Numbered from the stretch's first letter, positions 35,891 through 45,813 are shown. The stretch is 64,000 nucleotides of DNA from Parabacteroides chinchillae (GCF_900108035.1 NZ_FNVS01000010.1:80994-144993), one strand, 5' to 3'. The notes: a model not told the origin generated them from the sequence alone. Program-made: numbers and translations.

Positions 35891-37897
35891 ATGCAACAGG
35901 AAGACGATTTAAGGGCTTTGGCGAAAATCATGGATTTTCTCCGGGCAGTAAGTATATTGCTGGTGGTAATGCACCTTTATTGGTATTGCTATGAGGCGAT
36001 ACGGCTGTGGGGTGTGGACATAGGTGTCGTGGACAGGATTCTGATGAATTTCGACCGCACTGCCGGATTGTTCCGCTCCATTCTTTACACGAAACTTTTT
36101 GCACTGGTACTGCTGGCATTGTCCTGTCTGGGTACAAAGGGGGTAAAGGACGAGAAAATCACTTGGACGAAGATATGGGTATCGCTCGGAACGGGTATCC
36201 TATTGTTCTTTTTCAACTGGTGGATACTCGATTTACCGTTGCCTCTTGTGGTTAATACGGCACTATATACGGTTACGATAGCCGCAGGATATGTATGCCT
36301 GCTTATGGCGGGAACGTGGATGAGCCGCCTGCTGAAAACAAACCTGATGGACGACGTTTTCAACAACGAGAACGAATCCTTTCAGCAAGAAACACGGCTT
36401 ATAGAAAACGAGTATTCGGTCAATCTGCCGACACGGTTTTATTACAGGAAAAAGTGGAACGACGGATGGATAAACATCATCAATCCGTTCAGGGCTTCCA
36501 TCGTTCTCGGAACTCCGGGCAGCGGAAAATCATACGCCGTGGTCAATTCATACATAAAGCAGCAGATTGAGAAGGGTTACTCGATGTATATCTACGATTT
36601 CAAGTTTGCAGACCTCTCGACAATCGCTTACAACCACTTGATAAACCATCTGGACGGTTATAAGGTAAAGCCGAAATTCTATGTAATCAACTTCGATGAC
36701 CCGCGAAGAAGCCACAGGTGCAACCCCATACACCCCGACTTCATGGAGGATATTACGGACGCTTACGAGAGTGCCTACACGATAATGCTCAACCTCAACA
36801 AAACGTGGGTGCAAAAGCAGGGGGATTTCTTTGTAGAATCGCCCATAATCCTCTTTGCCGCGATTATTTGGTATCTCAAAATCTACCAAAACGGGAAGTA
36901 TTGCACCTTCCCCCATGCGGTGGAGTTCCTGAACCGCAGGTACGAGGATATATTCCCGATACTTACGAGTTATCCCGAATTGGAAAACTACCTTTCTCCC
37001 TTTATGGATGCGTGGCTCGGTGGGGCGGCGGAACAGCTTCAGGGGCAGATTGCAAGTGCCAAAATTCCGTTATCAAGGATGATTTCACCACAGTTATATT
37101 GGGTAATGTCGGACAGCGAGTTCACGCTTGACATCAACAATCCCGAAGAGCCGAAAATCCTCTGCGTGGGTAACAACCCCGACCGTCAGAACATTTACGG
37201 TGCGGCACTCGGTCTGTATAACAGCCGTATTGTCAAACTTGTAAACAAGAAAGGCAAACTCAAATCCTCGATAATCATAGACGAGTTGCCGACTATCTAT
37301 TTCAAGGGTTTGGACAATTTGATAGCGACAGCACGAAGTAACAAGGTTGCCGTGTTGTTAGGCTTTCAGGATTTCTCGCAGTTGGTTCGCGACTATGGCG
37401 ACAAGGAAGCCAAAGTCGTGATGAACACGGTCGGCAATCTGTTTTCAGGGCAGGTCGTGGGAGAAACGGCAAAGAATCTGTCGGAGCGTTTTGGCAAAGT
37501 ACTGCAAAAGCGGCAGAGCATCACCATTAACCGGAACGACAAATCCACTTCCATCAATACCCAGATGGACAGCCTCATTCCCGCAAGCAAGATTTCGGGA
37601 CTTACACAGGGTATGTTCGTGGGTGCTGTGGCGGATAATTTCGGAGAGCGTATCGAACAGAAGATTTTTCACTGTGAGATTGTGGTAGATTCGGAAAAAG
37701 TAAAGCAGGAAGAGAGCCGTTATCAGAAAATCCCTGTCATTACCGACTTCACGGACGAAAACGGCAATGACCGGATGAAAGAGACGGTACAGGAAAATTA
37801 CAACCGTATCAAGGCAGATGTGAAACAGATTGTTGCTGATGAGCTGGAACGTATCAAGAATGACCCGGCATTGGCGCATCTGTTACAACAGAAGTAG
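35891..37897 (+). CDS. mobC: Type IV coupling protein MobC (VirD4-like)
   Basis: A 668-residue ATPase linking the relaxosome to the mating channel. Several N-terminal membrane helices (about 18-150), Walker A GTPGSGKSYAV (about 210-220), Walker B region SSIIIDELPTIYF, and a conserved ATARSNKVAVLLGFQDFSQL motif as in TraG/VirD4 coupling proteins. Last gene of the mobABC operon; a bidirectional terminator follows. Confidence 0.9.
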   Translation: MQQEDDLRALAKIMDFLRAVSILLVVMHLYWYCYEAIRLWGVDIGVVDRILMNFDRTAGLFRSILYTKLFALVLLALSCLGTKGVKDEKITWTKIWVSLGTGILLFFFNWWILDLPLPLVVNTALYTVTIAAGYVCLLMAGTWMSRLLKTNLMDDVFNNENESFQQETRLIENEYSVNLPTRFYYRKKWNDGWINIINPFRASIVLGTPGSGKSYAVVNSYIKQQIEKGYSMYIYDFKFADLSTIAYNHLINHLDGYKVKPKFYVINFDDPRRSHRCNPIHPDFMEDITDAYESAYTIMLNLNKTWVQKQGDFFVESPIILFAAIIWYLKIYQNGKYCTFPHAVEFLNRRYEDIFPILTSYPELENYLSPFMDAWLGGAAEQLQGQIASAKIPLSRMISPQLYWVMSDSEFTLDINNPEEPKILCVGNNPDRQNIYGAALGLYNSRIVKLVNKKGKLKSSIIIDELPTIYFKGLDNLIATARSNKVAVLLGFQDFSQLVRDYGDKEAKVVMNTVGNLFSGQVVGETAKNLSERFGKVLQKRQSITINRNDKSTSINTQMDSLIPASKISGLTQGMFVGAVADNFGERIEQKIFHCEIVVDSEKVKQEESRYQKIPVITDFTDENGNDRMKETVQENYNRIKADVKQIVADELERIKNDPALAHLLQQK

Positions 37898-37914
37898 CAA
37901 AGTATCGTAAGGCA

Positions 37915-37950
37915 AAAAATCCGTAACTCGTTGTCGGGCTACGGATTTTT
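37915..37950. terminator. Bidirectional terminator after mobC
   Basis: AAAAATCCGTA (37915-37925) and TACGGATTTTT (37940-37950): an 11-bp stem with T-runs on both strands, between the convergent mobC and AlbA-type genes. Confidence 0.88.
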
Positions 37951-37971
37951 CTTATTATTCAGGTATGCCTT

Positions 37972-39426
37972 TTATTGCAATAGGTTTTTTCCCTTGTCGG
38001 TAAGACGATATTTCTGTCGCGGATGTTTCGGATTTTCCGGATAAATTGGTTCCACCAAATTCAGCCTTGTGGCTGGATACAGGTAAAGTTCCAAAAAATT
38101 ACTTTTGTCCTTCAATCCTATTATACCCATAATCTCTTTGGTCGAAAGCGTCTGTTCTCCAATTGCGGACAACACTTTCTCGACTTGTGGGGTAACTGTC
38201 GGGTAACTGTCGGGTAACTGTCGGGTAACTGTCGGGTCGTACCCTACAGTTGTCCGGGTATATCGGAAAATAACCCATACACTGTTTCCATCGGTATGGA
38301 ACTCCGGGGCAGGAAGACCTACACGCTGACATTCGCTTATCATAAGCCCGATGCCCCGTCCCCAACTTTCCAACACCTCACTCTTATACAGGACATTCGC
38401 TATAATCTGGTTTTGCGGTTCTGAATTGTGTCCGCTTAACAGTTTTTCCATCGTTATGTCAGGCGGGAAAGTCCCACTGTTCTCTATTTCCACTCGGTCG
38501 TCATAGATGGCAATTCCTACCGAACTGCCGGAACGGTGGTACAGGCGGTGGCAAAGGGCATTTGTACAACACTCTCTCAAAGCCTTGTAAGGGATTTCCA
38601 ACTCTTCCTCCCGATACAGTCCTTCTATCTTTCCTGAAAGGGACAGATGTTTGAAAAAGAACGCCATTGCAGCATCCAACAGAGTGTAAATATTACCTGT
38701 AATGCGCTGATTGTCTATGAACTCGTCTTTTGTCGTACCTTTGAAACGCGCCAGCCGAAGCAGGCATTGGGGATAGTAATAGAAATTACTACCGAATAGG
38801 ACAGCGGAAGCATTGTTCAGTTTACCGTCATGCAGCAGGTTGAATTTCTCAAGGATGGTCGGTAAATCCTCCCTTATGGTGGCTTCGGGCAAACGACCGC
38901 ACCGGATACCTCCACGTACCGCACCCAAGATGGCGTGTTCGTCAAGGTCGGATATTTTGAGGTCGGGATTTGTCATTGTCTCCCAACCGTATTTTCCTCC
39001 CCGCTGTATCAACAGATGATTGTATTTATCTTGCGGCATCAAAGTAGTTACGTTTTCTATGCGCATATATGGTCGTCCTTTGTAACAGAACGGGCGTTCC
39101 ATCCTCGCGCTCTCTACGTGTAAAGCGATGACTTTCTTTTCGCTATCAGACATAGGTACATAGAAAATCTGGACATTGACACTTGGCTCAAGCCGGCTGA
39201 TGGCTTCGCCTATGGTTTCTTTGGTTTTCCCGGCAACATCTTGTCCGATAATCTTTCTTTCATCTGTTACCCCGAACAGCACCGTGCCGCCTTCTCCATT
39301 AAGAAAGGCACAAAGCGTTTCCATACCACGCTCCAACTGCCCGGTAGTTTTCTTAAACTCAATATTATCTGTTTCTGTATCAGAGGTTATCAAGTTCTTT
39401 ATATCATCTAATGTCTCTAATTTCAT
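37972..39426 (-). CDS. AlbA_2/Schlafen-type ATP-binding transcriptional regulator-like protein
   Basis: A 484-residue protein. Residues about 10-130 are an AlbA_2 (Schlafen-like) domain (DNIEFKKTTGQ, CAFLNGEGGTVLFGVTDE, GRPYMRIEN). The middle (about 270-395) is a GHKL-like region (LRECCTNALCHRLYHRSGS, VEIENSGTFPPDI, WGRGIGLMI). The C-terminus (after 413) is a winged helix. The coding sequence contains four 11-bp tandem copies at 38190-38233 (residues about 398-413), so repeat number changes would shift the frame and remove the winged helix. Role unknown; proteins of this type are regulators or defence factors in other contexts. Confidence 0.82.
   Translation of the reverse strand: MKLETLDDIKNLITSDTETDNIEFKKTTGQLERGMETLCAFLNGEGGTVLFGVTDERKIIGQDVAGKTKETIGEAISRLEPSVNVQIFYVPMSDSEKKVIALHVESARMERPFCYKGRPYMRIENVTTLMPQDKYNHLLIQRGGKYGWETMTNPDLKISDLDEHAILGAVRGGIRCGRLPEATIREDLPTILEKFNLLHDGKLNNASAVLFGSNFYYYPQCLLRLARFKGTTKDEFIDNQRITGNIYTLLDAAMAFFFKHLSLSGKIEGLYREEELEIPYKALRECCTNALCHRLYHRSGSSVGIAIYDDRVEIENSGTFPPDITMEKLLSGHNSEPQNQIIANVLYKSEVLESWGRGIGLMISECQRVGLPAPEFHTDGNSVWVIFRYTRTTVGYDPTVTRQLPDSYPTVTPQVEKVLSAIGEQTLSTKEIMGIIGLKDKSNFLELYLYPATRLNLVEPIYPENPKHPRQKYRLTDKGKNLLQ
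38190..38237. repeat. Four perfect 11-bp tandem repeats inside a coding sequence
   Basis: GGGTAACTGTC is repeated at 38190, 38201, 38212 and 38223, followed by a partial GGGT. The unit is not a multiple of three. Read on the coding strand, three units give the 11-residue cycle PTVTRQLPDSY, so all three frames are open across the tract. Confidence 0.95.
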
Positions 39427-39507
39427 TTATAAAACAGGTGGTCTTAATTATTCTGCAAAATTACAAAAAATACGGGAGATACCGGTCATGTCTCCCTATG
39501 AAACAAT

Positions 39508-40119
39508 CTATTTTCTCATTCTTTCTCTTTCTTCATCCATATCCATCCGTCTGTTGAGTTTCTCCTGCATCTTGTCAAGGAAATAGGTACGGCTGTCGTT
39601 CTTGCGCAACTTGATGTCCGAATAGATATGATAACAGTCCTTTGCTTCCACTCCGAACAAGGAATAGAAGAAAGCGGACAGTTCACCTATGGACATTTCC
39701 CCGCCATTGATACAGCCCATTTCAACCATGCCGTACAACATTTCGACAAGGTCGGAGGTTTTGCCTGTCCATCGCAGGGTATTTTCGGGTTGCGGAGTTT
39801 TGGTTTTCGGGGTGGATGCGGATAGTGGTGGCACTTGTGGGGTAAGGAATTTCTGCGTTTTCCGCACAAAGGCAAGGGCTTTGCGGATGTATAAGCCGGA
39901 AATGCTGCCAGCTTCGTTCTCGCTGAGTTTGTGATGAAACTGCAATTCCGTTTCCGCATAGGTCAGGGCAAGAATAGCAAGATGCATATCCATACCTTCT
40001 ATGCACAACCGGATTACCTTGTCCGTAAAATCCCGATATGCAGGATGCAACTCATTATGATTGTCAGCCTCATTGATGCGACGGAAGAAATCCGTTTCCG
40101 TCAATATGATGTATTCCAT
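39508..40119 (-). CDS. rteC: RteC-like regulator of excision
   Basis: A 203-residue protein beginning MEYIILTETDFFRRINEAD, with a C-terminal winged-helix-like segment (MSIGELSAFFYSLFGVEAKD, then SRTYFLDKMQEKLNRRMD), matching the RteC family. In CTnDOT RteB activates rteC, and RteC switches on the excision genes. Those excision genes are not in this window. A Pro/Thr-rich linker (about 95-115) separates the two halves. Confidence 0.88.
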   Translation of the reverse strand: MEYIILTETDFFRRINEADNHNELHPAYRDFTDKVIRLCIEGMDMHLAILALTYAETELQFHHKLSENEAGSISGLYIRKALAFVRKTQKFLTPQVPPLSASTPKTKTPQPENTLRWTGKTSDLVEMLYGMVEMGCINGGEMSIGELSAFFYSLFGVEAKDCYHIYSDIKLRKNDSRTYFLDKMQEKLNRRMDMDEERERMRK

Positions 40120-40312
40120 TTGTCATTTCTTTTTTTCGGTTATTAACTCTGTTTTCTGTATGCGCACATAAACTATTAAGGCAAACGGAGTTCCAGTAAA
40201 TGACAAATTAGAATGGAGTTGTTTTTATCTTGTTGAAAAGCAGCAATATAGACAATAAAAATAATTTGGAACCACTTTTTTAATAGTGGCAAAAGGCGTA
40301 AAATGATTTAAC

Positions 40313-40333
40313 GGTGTCAAGACACTTGACGCC
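40313..40333. other. Hairpin between rteC and the RibD-like remnant
   Basis: GGTGTCAAG-ACA-CTTGACGCC makes a 9-bp stem (one T-G pair). Together with CCACT/AGTGG (40272-40289) it lies upstream of rteC and downstream of the RibD-like gene. It may be part of the rteC control region or a transcript end. Confidence 0.45.
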
Positions 40334-40364
40334 AAACAATGACAAAAGCGACCTGATAATCAGC

Positions 40365-40784
40365 CTATTTCAAAAGGTCTTGCTTGATTTTACGGAAAAC
40401 TGTCAGCGACATATCATCTTTATAGGATGCCGTTTTGACTACTTTCCAATTATTCTTGGGCAGTTCCTGTTGGTACAGAGACACGCCGGTTCCAAGCATG
40501 ACGGGTATGGTATATCGGACTATTTCGTCAATCAGGTGCATCCGAAACATACCATTGATAATACTTCTTGTTTCTTTGGTGGCTTCAATCAGATAGGTGA
40601 AACGGTCAGGCTCATTTTCTCTCCAATCAATCAGCATTGACAATGAAATATTTTCATTCAACTGACGTATGGCTGCATCCTTTAACTTCTCTATCTCATC
40701 AGAAAGGACAGCAGGCAACTCGTTATAATTGTCTATCATGTATCCGTCGATAGACTGGACGGTGAGCAGTTGTACTTTAGCCAT
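40365..40784 (-). pseudogene. RibD C-terminal/dihydrofolate-reductase-like protein, probably internally deleted
   Basis: 139 codons open with the family start KVQLLTVQSIDGYMID and end with a normal C-terminal half (MHLIDEIVRYTIPVMLGTGV to SLTVFRKIKQDLL). The central NADPH-binding part seen in full-length relatives (about 175-235 residues; compare the protein at 57138) is missing, replaced by a short helical stretch. The frame is open, so a shortened protein could still be made. A pyrimidine-reductase activity is doubtful. Confidence 0.6.
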
Positions 40785-40825
40785 ATCATCCGGTATTTAA
40801 TGTTTTCCAACCGGAAACCGTCCCC

Positions 40826-41038
40826 AAAAAGAAGCGTGCAAACACGCTACTTCTAATGGAGGCTCTGGAATGCCCTTAACAGGAATAGGTGAATGCACGC
40901 TATGCAAAGGCATAGCATAAGCAATCACGCAATAGTTCCTGTTAATGTTAATTTTCCAGATTCCCATTAGGACGCCTTGCGGTCTTATGTCTATATCGTC
41001 AAGCGGAAAGAGTTGAACTCCATCCGCTTATATTTTTT
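40826..41038. ncRNA. Candidate structured RNA block flanked by outward terminators
   Basis: A 118-nt nested hairpin at 40853-40970: CTAATGG/CCATTAG, TCTGGAA/TTCCAGA, TTAACAGGAA/TTCCTGTTAA, GTGAATGC/GCAATCAC (one mismatch) and GCTATGC-AAAG-GCATAGC at the tip (40899-40916). A terminator with TTTTTT (AAGCGGA/TCCGCTT, 41001-41038) ends a plus-strand transcript, and a hairpin with a T-run ending at 40826 ends a minus-strand one. No protein-coding frame fits. It lies between rteB and the RibD-like remnant. Known family not recognised. Confidence 0.5.
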
Positions 41039-41131
41039 CAAATGTCATGCAAAAGTAGTTTTGCCCACTATCGCAATTAATTTGCAAAGGTACTCTTTTT
41101 TTGCTAAATATCTTTCATCTTGCGTATCTTT

Positions 41132-42433
41132 TTATTGTATATGATACTGTTCCAGCTTTTTATAAAGGGTTGGCGGGCTTATTCCGAGCAGTCTTGCTGC
41201 CTGCCGTTTGTTCCCGTCTGCCTGTTTCAATGCCTTTATAATACGCTCTTTTTGTATCTCATCATCAATAAGCGAGAAGTCGGAATTGGCATATACAACC
41301 TCTTCGGGCAGTCCCAATGTTTCGGCTGTAATCATTCCGCTTCCTGTCATCAGGACAGCGGTCTGAATGGTCTGACGCAGTTCACGGACATTGCCCGGCC
41401 AATTATATAGCTGCAATCGTTCCGTGACTTCCGTATCCAACCCTGACACGGATTTGTTCAGTTCCGTGTTCATTTCATCGATGAAGAACTTTGCCAACGG
41501 CAAAATATCCTCCCTGCATTTTCTGAGCGGTGGCAAGTCTATGACAAACTCCTGAATCCTGTAATACAAATCTTGACGAAACCGTTTTTCTTCAACCGCC
41601 TTCTTCAAATCTTCGTTGGTGGCGGCTATAATCCTTACATCGGCAACTTTGTCCTGACTGCCTCCGACAGAACGGTATGTCTTGCTCTGTATGGCACGAA
41701 GCAGCATCTGTTGCACCTCCATTGGAAGATTGCCGACCTCGTCAAGAAACAGTGTACCGCCATCGGCTTCTCGAAAATAGCCGGCTTTGTTATCAGTTGC
41801 ACCTGTGAACGCACCTTTCTCATGTCCGAAGAGGGTGGATGCAGCCAAAGACGCGGATAGCAGACCGCAATCGACAGCAACAAGCCGTTTGTTAGCCCTG
41901 TCACTCAAACGGTGTATCTTCTCGGCTATATGTTCTTTGCCCGTACCGTTTTCTCCCAATATGAGAACGCTGATATTTGTAGAGGCGACCAACCGGATGC
42001 GACGGTCTATGAATTGAAAAGCCTCGCTTTCCCGTTGGAATATGTTTTCTCCATTTGTATTGGCACGCCTCTTTCTTTTGAGTAAGTTACGGATAACGGG
42101 CAGTAACTCATCTTCCAATTTCCGTTTGCTGATGTAGTCATCAGCTCCAGATTTCATTGAACGGACGGCAGTAGGAACTTCATCATAGTCCGTCATAATG
42201 AAGAAGGGATTGTTGTGTCCGGTATAACGGATAATCCTCAACAGTTCTATTCCGTCCCCGTCAGGAAAACGAAGATCGGACAATACAATGTCATCCGATC
42301 GGACAGCTGCCAGAGCTTTCTTGGCTGCCCTGAAACTGTATATCTTTTCGATGGCTATCCCTTCCTTTGCCAGAAGATTGCCCACATAGTCGCAATACAC
42401 CACATTATCGTCTATGACAATTACTTTTCCCAT
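41132..42433 (-). CDS. rteB: Response regulator RteB (NtrC type)
   Basis: A 433-residue sigma-54-type activator. Receiver domain with phospho-acceptor Asp53 (LSDLRFPDGDG), AAA+ domain with Walker A GENGTGKE (160-167) and the GAFTGA loop (207-212) for sigma contact, and a C-terminal Fis-type helix-turn-helix (NKRQAARLLGISPPTLYKKL). The start at 42433 overlaps the rteA stop by 13 bp. In CTnDOT it activates rteC and hence excision. Confidence 0.93.
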   Translation of the reverse strand: MGKVIVIDDNVVYCDYVGNLLAKEGIAIEKIYSFRAAKKALAAVRSDDIVLSDLRFPDGDGIELLRIIRYTGHNNPFFIMTDYDEVPTAVRSMKSGADDYISKRKLEDELLPVIRNLLKRKRRANTNGENIFQRESEAFQFIDRRIRLVASTNISVLILGENGTGKEHIAEKIHRLSDRANKRLVAVDCGLLSASLAASTLFGHEKGAFTGATDNKAGYFREADGGTLFLDEVGNLPMEVQQMLLRAIQSKTYRSVGGSQDKVADVRIIAATNEDLKKAVEEKRFRQDLYYRIQEFVIDLPPLRKCREDILPLAKFFIDEMNTELNKSVSGLDTEVTERLQLYNWPGNVRELRQTIQTAVLMTGSGMITAETLGLPEEVVYANSDFSLIDDEIQKERIIKALKQADGNKRQAARLLGISPPTLYKKLEQYHIQ

Positions 42434-44730
42434 AAGCCCTCCTTTGTTTTCCGAGCAATACGGATAATGCAATCGCCGTTATTCAATACGGCTTGTACTT
42501 TCTCGTCCAATTCCTCACTTTCATATTGTGGCTGGTGGATTAAGTCGTACAGTTCCCTTAAGGGATAGTCGGCATTGATTAGCATCCACGAACTGCGCAG
42601 GTGATGTATCATATTGTCCAATCCTGCCATATCTTTTTTCTCGTAAGCCTCGCGGACTTCTTCCATTTCCTTCTCCGTTTCAGTGATAAGCCGTTCCAGA
42701 GTTCCGGCATTATCCCCGTATGCAAGTAGCGGAGATAGATTGATTTCCTGCTTCTGTGTTTTATTTTTATGTGCGGTACTATGGGAGATTGTTTCCAGCA
42801 ACTCTTTGGCAGAGAATGGCTTGAACAGGCAACCGCAAAAACCTTTAGACAGCAGTTCCTTTTCCGAACTCTTGTCCAATGCCGTAGATACGGCAATAGG
42901 AATGGTTCTGGAGTTGCCAATATCTGAAGAACGTAACAGTTCCAACACTTCATAACCGTTCATATCCGGCATTTTCATATCGGTAATCAACAGGTCATAC
43001 TTCCGTTCCCGCATCATATTCAGCAGTTCATCGACATTCCGGCACGTATCGCAGCCGATTCCATAACGAACCAATATATCCCGTGTCATTGTGAGTTGCA
43101 CCGGGTCATTGTCCAATATCAGAACAGAAGTGTCCTGCAAGTTCTTGAAATCATTAAGGATGTCATCTTCCTCGACAAGTCTTTCCTCTGCCTTGCTTAG
43201 TGGGACACATACCGTGAAACGGCTTCCACTACCGGTCATACTTTCCACATGAACTTTCCCTTCCATAAGCGTAACAAGTTCTTTGACGATTGGCAATCCA
43301 AGTCCGAAGCCGTCCTGTGTGGCGGCATTTGTCAGGCGTTCAAAGGGATTGAAAATCTTCTCCCTCTGTTGTTCCGTGATACCGCATCCGGTATCCGAAA
43401 CTTCGAGCGTAAACACACCGTTTGAGTATGCTGTTTTCAATGTGATGTTTCCTCTTTCTGTAAACTTCACTGCATTGGAAAGCAGGTTGCTTCCTATGCG
43501 GAGTATCATATTCTTGTCCCCTATAACGACTTCATTTTCACAAGCATCTATATTAAACGCAAGGTTTTTCTTTTCCATAAGTGGCAAGAACTCCCGTCCC
43601 AATGTATTCGTTATACACTTCAAACGGAACGGTTTCGGACACACCTGTTCTTTACCATTGTCCAAACGGAAATAATTCATCAGGTCGCCGAGCATGGATG
43701 ACATTCTACCGGCTGAAAACTGTATTATCTGAACATGCCGTATGCGCTCTTCCGAGTTGCTGTCTGTCGCAATCAATTCTATATTGCCGCAAATGGCAGT
43801 CAATGGGGAACGCAACTCATGAATAATGGTTTGCAGGGTCTGGCGTCGAGCATCGAGTAGCGCGTCGTTTTCATTCAGGCTCCGGTGAAGTTTATTTATC
43901 AACTCTTCCTGTTCCCTTTTGGCTCGTTCTTTCGCACGGATGTCCCGTTGGATAATCCAATACGATACCATAAGCAGGATAATGGCACTAATAATCAAGA
44001 TGGTTACAATTACCGCCGATCGTTCATACGATACTTTTATATGCTGTTCCTTGTTTTGAAATGCCGTTTGTGATTGCTCGTCCAACACTTGGAGTAACGC
44101 GGATAATTTACTGTTCAGTTCCTTATTCTGCACACGCAGGCTGTCTGTATTTTCGCTTATCTGCTGTTGGCGTGAAATCAGCTGTCTGTTAAGAGCATGA
44201 AGTGGGTTGGACTGCATAGGAACTTGCACGGTTTCCTTAGCCCCGAAAAATCCTGCAATGCCTTTCTTTTTACGGGTAACAGTGCGGAAACTTGTTGCCT
44301 GTTCTGTTACTGCCGGCAACTGTTCCAGCAGCAAACTGTCTTGCCATTGATGGATTTTCATCGTGTGGAACAGATGTTCTTCTTTGTTCGCCAACAGGAC
44401 ACGGAAAGTGTCAATCTGGTTGAACGAGATAAACTCACTATAATCCCGTTGTAGAATTTGCAAGAGGCTATCGACTTTTTGCCGCCGCAACTGATACTTT
44501 TGGAAGTCTTCCTCGTCCCATGTAATTGCGGATTCCCCCAATGTGGCAAGAATTGTAATATGCCGATGAGCGGCATTTATCGTTTTGTTTGCCTCCCGGA
44601 TTTCGGTTATTTCCTCCTCGATTTTATGTACCCTACCACGCTCATGCAGCATGGTAGCAGCCATACTACTGATGACTGCTATCAATATGATGTAACCTAA
44701 AAGTATCCTGTGTTGCAGTAATAATCTCAT
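42421..44730 (-). CDS. rteA: Hybrid sensor kinase RteA
   Basis: A 769-residue hybrid histidine kinase. Membrane helices at about 9-27 and 239-260 enclose a helical sensor region; the H-box His304 lies in TIIHELRSPL; N box SNLLSNAVKF, G boxes DTGCGI and GFGLGLPIV. A receiver domain carries Asp584 (ITDMKMPDMNG), and a C-terminal Hpt-like domain has His710 (MIHHLRSSWM). In CTnDOT rteA follows tetQ; here it follows an exported hydrolase gene by 27 bp, with AAGGAG upstream of its start. Confidence 0.93.
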   Translation of the reverse strand: MRLLLQHRILLGYIILIAVISSMAATMLHERGRVHKIEEEITEIREANKTINAAHRHITILATLGESAITWDEEDFQKYQLRRQKVDSLLQILQRDYSEFISFNQIDTFRVLLANKEEHLFHTMKIHQWQDSLLLEQLPAVTEQATSFRTVTRKKKGIAGFFGAKETVQVPMQSNPLHALNRQLISRQQQISENTDSLRVQNKELNSKLSALLQVLDEQSQTAFQNKEQHIKVSYERSAVIVTILIISAIILLMVSYWIIQRDIRAKERAKREQEELINKLHRSLNENDALLDARRQTLQTIIHELRSPLTAICGNIELIATDSNSEERIRHVQIIQFSAGRMSSMLGDLMNYFRLDNGKEQVCPKPFRLKCITNTLGREFLPLMEKKNLAFNIDACENEVVIGDKNMILRIGSNLLSNAVKFTERGNITLKTAYSNGVFTLEVSDTGCGITEQQREKIFNPFERLTNAATQDGFGLGLPIVKELVTLMEGKVHVESMTGSGSRFTVCVPLSKAEERLVEEDDILNDFKNLQDTSVLILDNDPVQLTMTRDILVRYGIGCDTCRNVDELLNMMRERKYDLLITDMKMPDMNGYEVLELLRSSDIGNSRTIPIAVSTALDKSSEKELLSKGFCGCLFKPFSAKELLETISHSTAHKNKTQKQEINLSPLLAYGDNAGTLERLITETEKEMEEVREAYEKKDMAGLDNMIHHLRSSWMLINADYPLRELYDLIHQPQYESEELDEKVQAVLNNGDCIIRIARKTKEGLWEK

Positions 44731-44757
44731 CTTAGTATGTGGAAAACTCCTTGTGCG

Positions 44758-45813
44758 TTAATTCAATTTACTTTTCAACAACCATTCATCAAGCAAATCT
44801 GCCAATTCAGCATTATTCAAATCCTGCATCAAGAAATGCGTATTGCCATAGATGCCGATTTTAGGAAGTTCTACTAATGTGGCATTTCCTCCATGTCGGT
44901 TGATAGCTTCGACGAACTTGCGAGCCATCTGAAGGCGAACGCGCCAATTCTCATCGCCGAGTTTTTTAGAAGGTGTTTCGGGAATGTAATCCCCGAAATA
45001 AATAACAACCGGAATTTCCGTAAGCCTATTGAATTGCTCCATCGGAACGGCTGTCCCAGCTACACCGCCGGTCAAGCCGTCGATACGTTCAGGAACTTCG
45101 TCTTCAGGAAACACGAACCCGCCCGGCTCATAAGACACGACACCTTTGACCTCTGAATTTTGCATTGCTGACATCCAGCCGGGGAATCCTCCGGCAGAGT
45201 GGGTTACGAGAATATGGTCGCCGATGCGTTCGGACAATGCTCCGAGTGCGGGAACATCTAATTGATGGTTGCTCAAATCGGGTGTCATTTCGCGGAAGAA
45301 CTGTGAAAGAGAGGTCGAATCTTTCGGGAACTGCACGCCCTCGTTGTAATTCGGCCATACGCCGATACGCCAGATATCGAACCAGAACATTTCGTCGGCC
45401 ATAGGCTTGGCTGCCGTTGTTGTTGATGTCCGTCCTGCCCGTCCACGACCGGGAAGATCGACCACGTAACTACTCCAGCCACGACGTAACATCAATGTGG
45501 CGAAACCATCTCTGCCGTCGGGTGTCATTTGCCAGCATACACCCGAACCTCCGTAACCGTGAACATAGACTAACGGTAGTTTTTTACTGTCGGCAGGAAT
45601 CTGAAAATCTACAAAGGCATGGTCGGCTCGATAGCTTTGTCCGGTTTCTTCCTGCTCCGCCCAGCCAACGAATTTACTATTATCATATGCACCCGGTCGC
45701 TGTATGGTTGTACCTCCTACCGAAAAGTGGCCTTGTTTGGCAATCGTTATATTCTGTGCTCCGACTGTTGCCGCACCTGTCAGCAACAATGCCGATAAAA
45801 TTATTTTTTTCAT
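44758..45813 (-). CDS. Exported alpha/beta hydrolase
   Basis: A 351-residue protein with a Sec signal (MKKIILSALLLTGAATVGAQ). The fold is shown by the oxyanion loop VHGYGGSG, the nucleophile elbow VTHSAGG (Thr in place of the first Gly) and a late catalytic-His candidate in YGNTHFLM. It overlaps the upstream cupin gene by 4 bp and ends 27 bp before rteA, so all are probably on one transcript. Substrate unknown; esterase or lactonase activity is plausible. Confidence 0.82.
   Translation of the reverse strand: MKKIILSALLLTGAATVGAQNITIAKQGHFSVGGTTIQRPGAYDNSKFVGWAEQEETGQSYRADHAFVDFQIPADSKKLPLVYVHGYGGSGVCWQMTPDGRDGFATLMLRRGWSSYVVDLPGRGRAGRTSTTTAAKPMADEMFWFDIWRIGVWPNYNEGVQFPKDSTSLSQFFREMTPDLSNHQLDVPALGALSERIGDHILVTHSAGGFPGWMSAMQNSEVKGVVSYEPGGFVFPEDEVPERIDGLTGGVAGTAVPMEQFNRLTEIPVVIYFGDYIPETPSKKLGDENWRVRLQMARKFVEAINRHGGNATLVELPKIGIYGNTHFLMQDLNNAELADLLDEWLLKSKLN

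Noticed and set aside
40826..41038. RteR small RNA of CTnDOT
   Set aside because: RteR is reported from the excision region and is shorter; the position here, between rteB and rteC, and the long hairpin do not match what I recall.
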